Shown here piece after piece: positions 57,804-64,000 of a DNA stretch of 64,000 nucleotides. The notes below the pieces were generated by a model, which was given only the letters and a program-made list of their open reading frames with translations, made no database searches and was not told the DNA's origin. Source of the DNA: Hymenobacter properus (GTDB lineage: Bacteria > Bacteroidota > Bacteroidia > Cytophagales > Hymenobacteraceae); assembly GCF_015694735.1 (NCBI RefSeq), contig NZ_JADQDP010000005.1, forward strand, positions 1 through 64,000, read 5' to 3'. Every line of letters begins with the position of its first letter. Position 1 is the first letter of the stretch. Position numbers and translations under genes: made by a program.

Positions 57804-58883
57804 ATGAACCGCACCTTTCTGGCCTTGCTGGCCGCGGTGGCCCTGGCGGGCTGCTCCAAACCCGAAGTCAAAGAAGAAAAGAAGGAGGGCTTCAAGCTTT
57901 CCGATACCATGATGTCGCAGATTGTGCTGGACACGGTGCGCCTGCGCCCGGTGCAGGACGAGCTGGTGCTGACCGGCGAAATCCAGTCGGACGGCGACAA
58001 CACCGTTAAGGTGTACCCGCTGGTGGGCGGCGTGGTGGAGCAGTTGAAAGTGCAGCTCGGCGACAAGGTGACCAAGGGCCAGGTGCTGGCCGTCATCAAA
58101 TCGAGCGAGATTGCCGACGTGCAGAACCAGACCACGGCGGCCACGTCGGACTACGACATTGCTAAGAAAAACCTGGCCGTGGCCGAAGACATGTTCAAGG
58201 CTGGCCTGAACTCGGAGCGCGATGTGGTGCTGGCCCGCGCCGAGGTGACCAAGGCCCGCGGCACGGTGGGCAAGAACATCAAGCAGCTCAGCGTGTACGG
58301 TGTGGGCAAGGACGGCGTGTACGAATTGAAAGCACCCATCTCGGGCTTCATTACCGAGAAGAATGCCACGGAGCACGAGCAGTTCAACAACGACAACGTG
58401 CAGAACCTGTTCACGGTGAGCAACCTGGACGATGTCTGGATTATGGCCAACGTGTTTGAGTCGGATATCTCAAAGGTGAAGGTGGGCTATGACGCCGACG
58501 TGACCACGCTGAGCTACCCCGATAAGCACTTCCGCGGCAAAATCGACAAAGTGTTCAACGTGCTGGACCCGGACAGCAAGGTGATGAAGGTGCGCGTGCG
58601 GCTCGAAAACCCTGGCTACCTGCTGAAGCCGGAGATGTATGCGCAAGTGCGCGTTGAAAACACCGAAGGCGCCAAGGCGTTGGCCGTGCCCGCCAAATCG
58701 GTGGTGTTTGATAAGGACCGCAACTTTGTGATGGTGTACAAGGACCGTACCCACGTGGAAACCCGGCCTGTGACCATCACCAAAACCGTGGGCGACTACA
58801 GCTACGTGAGCACCGGCATCAAGCCCGGCGACGTGGTGATTGCCAAAGACCAGCTGCTCGTGTACGACGAACTGAACGACTAG
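57804..58883 (+). CDS. RND efflux membrane-fusion protein (CzcB/CusB type)
   Basis: A 359-residue periplasmic adaptor lipoprotein: signal and lipobox ALAGC (Cys ~18), then lipoyl/barrel-sandwich halves (VVEQLKVQLGDKVTKGQVLAVIKS, a helical hairpin, FITEKNATEHEQFNNDNVQNLF) and the beta-barrel domain (FRGKIDKVFNVLDPDSKVMKVRVRLENPGYLLKPEMYAQV in part). It links the CzcA pump to the outer-membrane channel. ATG 57804 is preferred to the in-frame 57738, which overlaps the repeat half. Confidence 0.9.
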   Translation: MNRTFLALLAAVALAGCSKPEVKEEKKEGFKLSDTMMSQIVLDTVRLRPVQDELVLTGEIQSDGDNTVKVYPLVGGVVEQLKVQLGDKVTKGQVLAVIKSSEIADVQNQTTAATSDYDIAKKNLAVAEDMFKAGLNSERDVVLARAEVTKARGTVGKNIKQLSVYGVGKDGVYELKAPISGFITEKNATEHEQFNNDNVQNLFTVSNLDDVWIMANVFESDISKVKVGYDADVTTLSYPDKHFRGKIDKVFNVLDPDSKVMKVRVRLENPGYLLKPEMYAQVRVENTEGAKALAVPAKSVVFDKDRNFVMVYKDRTHVETRPVTITKTVGDYSYVSTGIKPGDVVIAKDQLLVYDELND

Positions 58884-58898
58884 CCCAATTCCATCCGG

Positions 58899-58953
58899 CA
58901 GTGACACCGGGCACGCGCTTTACGGCCGTGTTTGGGGTCACTGTTGCCGTAAA
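58899..58953 (+). promoter_or_regulatory. Mutually exclusive hairpins between MFP and czcA genes
   Basis: CAGTGAC (58899-58905) pairs with GTCACTG (58937-58943), while TTTACGGC (58919-58926) pairs with GCCGTAAA (58946-58953). The two stems interleave, so they form either alternative folds or a pseudoknot. No T-tract follows; a translational switch would be a possible role. Confidence 0.35.
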
Positions 58954-58997
58954 AGTCGGCCCTGACTTCATCAAATCCTCATTGCTAGGAACTGAAA

Positions 58998-61900
58998 ATG
59001 AATAAGTTCATTCAAGGCATCATTGCTTTCTCGCTCAAGAACAAAGGCTTTGTATTTCTGCTGACGCTGGCCGTCATCATCATGGGCGTGGTGAGCTACC
59101 GGAACACGCCCATTGAGGCGTTTCCGGACGTGACCAATACCGAAATCACCATCATCACGCAGTGGCCCGGCCGCTCGGCCGAGGAGATGGAAAAGTTCGT
59201 GACCGTGCCGATTGAAATTGCGCTGAACCCGGTGCAGAAGAAGGCTTCGGTGCGCAGCACCACGCTGTTTGGCTTGTCGGTGGTGAAGGTGATTTTTGAC
59301 GACGGCGTGGACGACGCCTTTGCCCGCCCGCAGGTGAACAACTTGCTGCGCGAGGTGGACCTGCCCGACGGCATCACGCCCGATGTGCAGCCGCCCTATG
59401 GCCCCACTGGCGAAATCTACCGCTACACGCTGGAAAGCAAAACCAAAACCGTACGCGAGCTGAAAACCCTGCAGGACTGGGTGATTGAGCGCAACCTGAA
59501 GGCCGTGCCCGGCGTGGCCGACGTGAACAGCTTCGGCGGCGAGGTGAAGGACTACGAAATTGCGGTGAACCCCGGCAAGCTGCAGGACTTCGGCCTCACG
59601 CCGCTCGACCTCTACAATGCTGTGCAGCGCTCCAACATCAACGTGGGCGGCGACGTCATCAACCAGGGCCAGCAGAACTACGTGGTGCGTGGCATCGGCC
59701 TGCTGAACAACATCGGCGACATCAACAACACGGTGATTAAGAACGTGAACGGCGTGCCCATTTTGGTGCGCGACGTGGCCAAGGTGACCGAAAGCGCGCT
59801 GCCCCGCCTGGGCCAGGTGGGCCGTGGCTTCGAAGACGATAAGCTGGAAGGCATCGTGGTGATGCGCAAGGGCGAAAACCCTTCGGAAGTCATCTCCCGC
59901 CTGCACGACAAGGTGAACGAGCTAAACAGCAAGATTCTGCCGCCCGACGTGAAGATGAAAACCTTCTACGACCGGCAGCAGCTCATCGACTTCTCTACGG
60001 AGACGGTGATTCACAACCTGTTGGAAGGCATTGTGCTGGTGACGCTGATTGTGTTCCTGTTCATGGCCGACTGGCGCACCACGGTGATTGTGTCGGTGAT
60101 TATTCCGCTGGCGCTGCTGTTTGCCTTCATCTGCCTGCGCCTGCGCGGCATGAGCGCCAACCTGCTAAGCATGGGCGCCATTGACTTCGGTATCATTATC
60201 GACGGCGCGGTGGTAATGGTGGAAGGCCTATTTGTAGCGCTCGACCACAAGGCACATGAACTGGGCATGGAGCGGTTTAACAAGCTTTCTAAGCTCGGGT
60301 TGATTAAGAAGTCGGGCCGCGACATGGGTAAGTCCATCTTCTTCGCCAAGGCTATTATTATCACGGCTTTGCTGCCCATTTTCTCCTTCGAGAAAGTGGA
60401 AGGCAAGGTGTTTAGCCCGCTGGCCTGGACGTTGGGTTTTGCCCTGCTGGGCGCCTTGCTCTTCACCCTCACGCTGGTGCCGGTGCTGGTGAGCATTCTG
60501 CTGAAAAAGGACGTGAAGGAGAAGGAAAACTTCTTCGTGCGGGCCGTGAACCGGGGCGCGGCGCGCTTCTTCGCCTTCACCTACGCCCGCAAAACGGTCA
60601 GCTTGATTATTGCCTTTGCCGTGACGGCCGTGGGTATGTACTCGTTCTCCTTCCTGGGCTCGGAGTTTTTGCCGGAGCTGAACGAAGGCTCGATTTACGT
60701 GCGGGCCCAACTGCCGCTGAGCATCAGCCTGCAGTCGAGCAATGAGCTGTGCAACGAGATGCGGCGGGTGTTTCTGAGCTTCCCGGAGGTGAGCGACGTG
60801 GTGAGCCAGACCGGCCGCCCTAATGACGGCACCGACCCCACGGGCTTCTACAATAATGAGTTCCTGGTGCAGCTCAAGCACACGCCGGAGGTGGAAAAGG
60901 AGATGAAATCGAAGGCTAACCGCGAGGCGCTGGTGGAGCACATGAAGGAGAAGCTCGACCGTTTCACGGGCGTCGACTTCAACTTCTCGCAGCCCATCAC
61001 CGACAACGTGGAGGAAGCCGCCTCGGGCGTGAAGGGCTCCATTGCCGTGAAGATTTACGGCACCGACCTGGCCACGCTCGAAGCCAAGGCCCGCGAGGTG
61101 TACGAGGTATTGAAAACCGTGAAGGGCATCGACGACCTGGGCGTGCTGCGCAACATCGGTCAGCCCGAATTCCACGTCGACCTCGATGAAAGCCGCATGG
61201 CCAGCTACGGCGTGAGCAAGTCGGACGCCGCCGCAGTGCTGGAAATGGCCGTGGGCGGCAAAGAAGCCACCCAGCTTTACGAAGGCGAGCGCAAATTCCC
61301 CATCCGTGTGCGCTACGAACCCCAGTTCCGCCAGACGCCCACTGAAATCAGTGGACTGATGGTGCCCACGCAGTCGGGCAAAACCATCCCGCTCACCGAA
61401 ATCGCCACCATCGGTTCCGTGACGGGCCCCAGCCTGATTTACCGCGACGACAACCGCCGCTTCGCCGCCGTTAAGTTCAGCATCCGCGGGCGCGACATGG
61501 GTTCGACCATCGCCGAGGCGCAGGAGAAAGTGAACCGCCACGTGCAGTTGCCCGCCGGCTACGAGCAGAAATGGACCGGCGATTTCGAGAACCAGCGCCG
61601 TGCTACGCAGCGCCTCACGCAGGTAGTGCCCATTTCGCTGGGACTCATCTTCTTTATCCTGTTCATCCTCTTCGGCAACTTGAAAGACGCCGGGCTGGTG
61701 CTGCTCAACGTGCCGTTTGCCATCATCGGCGGCATTGCGGCGCTGCTGCTCACCCACACCAACTTCTCGATTTCGGCCGGTATCGGTTTCATCGCGCTGT
61801 TCGGTATATGTATTCAGAACGGGGTGATTCTCATCTCGGTCTTTAAGCAGAACCTGGTGAAGAAGCATACGCTCGACCACAGTATTAACGAAGGCGTGAT

Positions 61901-62162
61901 TTCGAGGGTGCGCCCGGTGGTGATGACGGCTCTCATGGCCACCATCGGCCTGATGCCGGCCGCCATTAGCACCGGCATCGGCTCGGAAACGAGCAAGCCG
62001 CTGGCCATCGTGGTGATTGGCGGCCTGATAACGGGTACCATCCTCACGCTCTTCATCTTCCCGCTGGTATTTGAGCGCTTCTACCGTGCCGAACACACGC
62101 ATTACGGCGACGACTTGGCGGCGGAACGCACGGCTCGTCAGGAGCCGGTAGGGGCACACTAA
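58998..62162 (+). CDS. Heavy-metal RND efflux pump, CzcA/HME1-like
   Basis: A 1054-residue proton-driven pump with 12 predicted helices and two large periplasmic loops. In TM4 the motif DFGIIIDGAVVMVE (Asp396, Asp402, Glu409) has the same spacing as Asp402/Asp408/Glu415 of CzcA, which is the pattern of zinc/cobalt/nickel pumps; copper/silver pumps (CusA) differ here. The exact metal remains an inference. The 115-bp gap after the fusion-protein gene contains two mutually exclusive hairpins. A strong terminator follows. Confidence 0.93.
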   Translation: MNKFIQGIIAFSLKNKGFVFLLTLAVIIMGVVSYRNTPIEAFPDVTNTEITIITQWPGRSAEEMEKFVTVPIEIALNPVQKKASVRSTTLFGLSVVKVIFDDGVDDAFARPQVNNLLREVDLPDGITPDVQPPYGPTGEIYRYTLESKTKTVRELKTLQDWVIERNLKAVPGVADVNSFGGEVKDYEIAVNPGKLQDFGLTPLDLYNAVQRSNINVGGDVINQGQQNYVVRGIGLLNNIGDINNTVIKNVNGVPILVRDVAKVTESALPRLGQVGRGFEDDKLEGIVVMRKGENPSEVISRLHDKVNELNSKILPPDVKMKTFYDRQQLIDFSTETVIHNLLEGIVLVTLIVFLFMADWRTTVIVSVIIPLALLFAFICLRLRGMSANLLSMGAIDFGIIIDGAVVMVEGLFVALDHKAHELGMERFNKLSKLGLIKKSGRDMGKSIFFAKAIIITALLPIFSFEKVEGKVFSPLAWTLGFALLGALLFTLTLVPVLVSILLKKDVKEKENFFVRAVNRGAARFFAFTYARKTVSLIIAFAVTAVGMYSFSFLGSEFLPELNEGSIYVRAQLPLSISLQSSNELCNEMRRVFLSFPEVSDVVSQTGRPNDGTDPTGFYNNEFLVQLKHTPEVEKEMKSKANREALVEHMKEKLDRFTGVDFNFSQPITDNVEEAASGVKGSIAVKIYGTDLATLEAKAREVYEVLKTVKGIDDLGVLRNIGQPEFHVDLDESRMASYGVSKSDAAAVLEMAVGGKEATQLYEGERKFPIRVRYEPQFRQTPTEISGLMVPTQSGKTIPLTEIATIGSVTGPSLIYRDDNRRFAAVKFSIRGRDMGSTIAEAQEKVNRHVQLPAGYEQKWTGDFENQRRATQRLTQVVPISLGLIFFILFILFGNLKDAGLVLLNVPFAIIGGIAALLLTHTNFSISAGIGFIALFGICIQNGVILISVFKQNLVKKHTLDHSINEGVISRVRPVVMTALMATIGLMPAAISTGIGSETSKPLAIVVIGGLITGTILTLFIFPLVFERFYRAEHTHYGDDLAAERTARQEPVGAH

Positions 62163-62233
62163 AGCAATTTGAACCCTGCGAGTTCATACCCAGCTCGCAC
62201 AAAGCGCAGAAGTACAATGTCTGGCTATAGAAA

Positions 62234-62267
62234 AGCCTGCTGCCTATTAGGCAGCAGGCTTTTTTTA
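62234..62267 (+). terminator. Strong rho-independent terminator after czcA
   Basis: Perfect 11-bp stem AGCCTGCTGCC / GGCAGCAGGCT, 5-nt loop, followed by a run of T. It separates the two czcA genes. Confidence 0.93.
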
Positions 62268-62357
62268 TGTCTTGCGACTTCATCAAACCCTCACGGCTTC
62301 TTCATCAACTTTTCACCAGATTCTCATCTTCTGCCCCTTCCCACCCGGCTTTTTTTT

Positions 62358-64000
62358 ATGAATAAGTTTATTTCCGGCATTGTTGCTTTCTCGCTGAAGA
62401 ACCGCTTTTTCATCTTCTTCATGACGGCGCTGTTGGTGGCCGGGGGCACCTATAGCTACGTGCACACGCCCATCGAGGCTTTTCCGGACGTTACGAACAC
62501 GCAGATGATTATCGTAAGCCTCTGGCCGGGCCGCTCGGCCGAGGAAGTGGAGCGCTTTGTGAGCACGCCCATTGAGGTGGCCATGAACTCGGTGCAGATG
62601 AAAAGCAACATGCGAAGCATCAGCATGTTCGGTCTGTCAGTGCTCAAGATAAACTTCGAAGACAATGTGGAGGACTTCTTCGCCCGGCAGCAGGTGAACA
62701 ACCTGCTGGCCGGCGTGAACCTGCCCGCCGGCTGCGACTCGCACGTGCAGCCGCCCTACGGCCCGACGGGCGAGATTTTCCGCTACACGGTGCAGAGCCG
62801 CACCGGGCGCAGCACCAATGAGCTACTAGCCATTCAGGACTGGACCGTGGAGCGGCAGCTGAAATCGGTGCCCGGTGTGGCCGACATTGCGGCCTTCGGC
62901 GGTACGCGTAAGGTGTACGAAATCAGCGTGAATCCTGCCATGCTGGCCAAGTATGACATGACTCCGCTGGAGGTGTACGACGCCGTACAGAAGTCGAACC
63001 TGAACGTGGGTGGCGACGTGATTGAGAAGAACTCGCAGAGCTACGTGGTGCGCGGTATCGGCCTGCTCACCAAGCCCGAGGATATCGGCAACATCATCGT
63101 CAAGGACATCAACAACGTGCCCGTGTTGGTGCGCAACGTGGCCAAAGTGACCGAGAGCAACGCCCCGCGCGTGGGCCAGGCGGGTCTCGACGACCAAAGC
63201 GACGTGGTGGAGGGCATTGTGATTATGCGCAAGGGCGAAAATCCGGCCGAGGTGCTGGGCCGTGTGAAAGCCAAAATCGCGGAGCTCAATGAAAAGGTGC
63301 TGCCCAACGACGTGTACCTCAAAACTTTCTACGACCGCGACGTGCTGATGGACCACTGCACGCACACGGTGATTCACAACCTGATTGAGGGCATTGTGCT
63401 GGTGACGCTCATCGTGCTGCTGTTCATGGCCGACTGGCGGACCACGCTCACGGTAGGGGTGGTGGTGCCGCTGGCGCTGCTGTTTGCCTTCGTGTGCTTG
63501 CGGCTGAAGGGCATGAGCGCCAACTTGTTGAGCATGGGGGCTATTGACTTCGGTATCATCATCGACGGCGCGGTGGTGATGGTGGAGGGCATCTTTGTGG
63601 TGCTCGACCACAAGGCGGAGAAGGTGGGGATGGAGAAGTTCAACAAGCTGGCCAAGCTGGGGCTGATTCGTAAAACCGGCGGCGAGCTGGGTAAGGCCAT
63701 TTTCTTCTCCAAGCTCATCATTCTGACTTGCTTGCTACCCATTTTTGCCTTCGAGAAAGTGGAGGGCAAGATGTTCAGCCCGCTGGCGTACACGCTGGGC
63801 TTTGCGCTGGTTGGCGCCCTTATTCTGACGCTGACGTTGGTACCGGTGCTGTGCTCACTGCTGCTGAACAAGAACGTGAAGGAGAAGCACAACCCCATCG
63901 TGACCTTCTTCGACAACATCGTGACCAAGGCCTTTGGCTTCACCTACCGCCACCAGCTGCTGAGCTTCGGCGTGGCCATGGGGCTGGTGGTGGCTGGGCT
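62358..64000 (+). CDS. Second CzcA-like heavy-metal RND pump (5' part, runs off window)
   Basis: ATG 62358 opens a frame with no stop to the window end; 547 codons are visible. It begins MNKFISGIVAFSLKN, follows with YVHTPIEAFPDVTNTQMI and repeats the TM4 ion motif DFGIIIDGAVVMVE seen in the first copy. The two proteins align without gaps over long stretches (for example PIEAFPDVTNT and QPPYGPTGEI) but differ at many positions, so the duplication is not recent. It is cut off from the upstream czcA by a terminator, so it probably has its own expression. Confidence 0.93.
   Translation, partial: MNKFISGIVAFSLKNRFFIFFMTALLVAGGTYSYVHTPIEAFPDVTNTQMIIVSLWPGRSAEEVERFVSTPIEVAMNSVQMKSNMRSISMFGLSVLKINFEDNVEDFFARQQVNNLLAGVNLPAGCDSHVQPPYGPTGEIFRYTVQSRTGRSTNELLAIQDWTVERQLKSVPGVADIAAFGGTRKVYEISVNPAMLAKYDMTPLEVYDAVQKSNLNVGGDVIEKNSQSYVVRGIGLLTKPEDIGNIIVKDINNVPVLVRNVAKVTESNAPRVGQAGLDDQSDVVEGIVIMRKGENPAEVLGRVKAKIAELNEKVLPNDVYLKTFYDRDVLMDHCTHTVIHNLIEGIVLVTLIVLLFMADWRTTLTVGVVVPLALLFAFVCLRLKGMSANLLSMGAIDFGIIIDGAVVMVEGIFVVLDHKAEKVGMEKFNKLAKLGLIRKTGGELGKAIFFSKLIILTCLLPIFAFEKVEGKMFSPLAYTLGFALVGALILTLTLVPVLCSLLLNKNVKEKHNPIVTFFDNIVTKAFGFTYRHQLLSFGVAMGLVVAG

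Noticed and set aside
60228..62159. 643-codon minus-strand frame opposite the first CzcA gene
   Set aside because: The translation is extremely His/Gln/Arg-rich with no fold pattern; the plus strand encodes an intact CzcA.

Overview
The window is a GC-rich, densely packed chromosomal segment from a member of the Bacteroidota, most likely Hymenobacter or a close relative in the Cytophagales. The evidence is the set of gliding-type genes (gldA, gldF, gldG, gldC), Bacteroidota-specific families (DUF3078, GIN/DUF2807, the FtsE-linked small protein), the near absence of Shine-Dalgarno sequences, and repeated -7 promoter elements of the Bacteroidota type TAnnTTTG. I see no phage, insertion sequence, CRISPR array, rRNA or tRNA. 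The genus is an inference; no marker gene was compared.

Layout. 0.1-3.8 kb: a SCO copper-chaperone lipoprotein pair, then a translationally coupled pair made of a divergent diadenylate-cyclase (DAC) protein and a DOT1-like methyltransferase. 3.8-9.5 kb: a flavoprotein, a cation:proton antiporter, a ClC channel with CBS domains and a TetR regulator. 9.5-15 kb: an unrecognised structured RNA, a yeast-type cytosine deaminase, a phytase-like secreted protein, an AddB-like nuclease and a BLUF photoreceptor. 15-24.2 kb: DUF3078, a rhomboid protease, and a long minus-strand operon (small conserved protein, ftsE, a second rhomboid, GT2 glycosyltransferase, DegT aminotransferase, membrane protein, Gfo/Idh oxidoreductase), followed by a TalC/FSA aldolase and SRP RNA. 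24.3-34.5 kb: guaA and a run of small housekeeping or stress genes, dGTPase and an M1 aminopeptidase. 34.5-43.3 kb: DUF1361, a periplasmic-binding-protein-like lipid/peptidoglycan factor, hemL, dcd, gldC, dnaN and a second BLUF protein. 43.6-55.2 kb: gldGFA, two SDRs, a GIN-domain protein, mlaE/mlaF, a bacillithiol-transferase-like protein, a bifunctional-nuclease-domain protein and etfBA. 55.4-64 kb: a DUF937 protein and a TolC/MFP/CzcA heavy-metal efflux operon with a second czcA running off the window edge.

The most unusual feature of the window is its intergenic DNA. Six loci carry short tandem repeats with exactly 7-nt periodicity, five of them arranged as inverted pairs, and two of these sit inside operons between subunits of one complex (mlaE-mlaF, etfB-etfA). 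A second class of ~80-125 bp palindromes (families A and B, sharing the outer motif GTCATnCTGAGCGCAG) occupies the 3' side of genes at eleven places. Promoter elements TAnnTTTG lie exactly 4 nt before the start codon of four genes, which implies leaderless mRNAs. Candidate new biology: the DAC/methyltransferase couple, the ~190-nt RNA at 9.64-9.83 kb, and the heptad elements.
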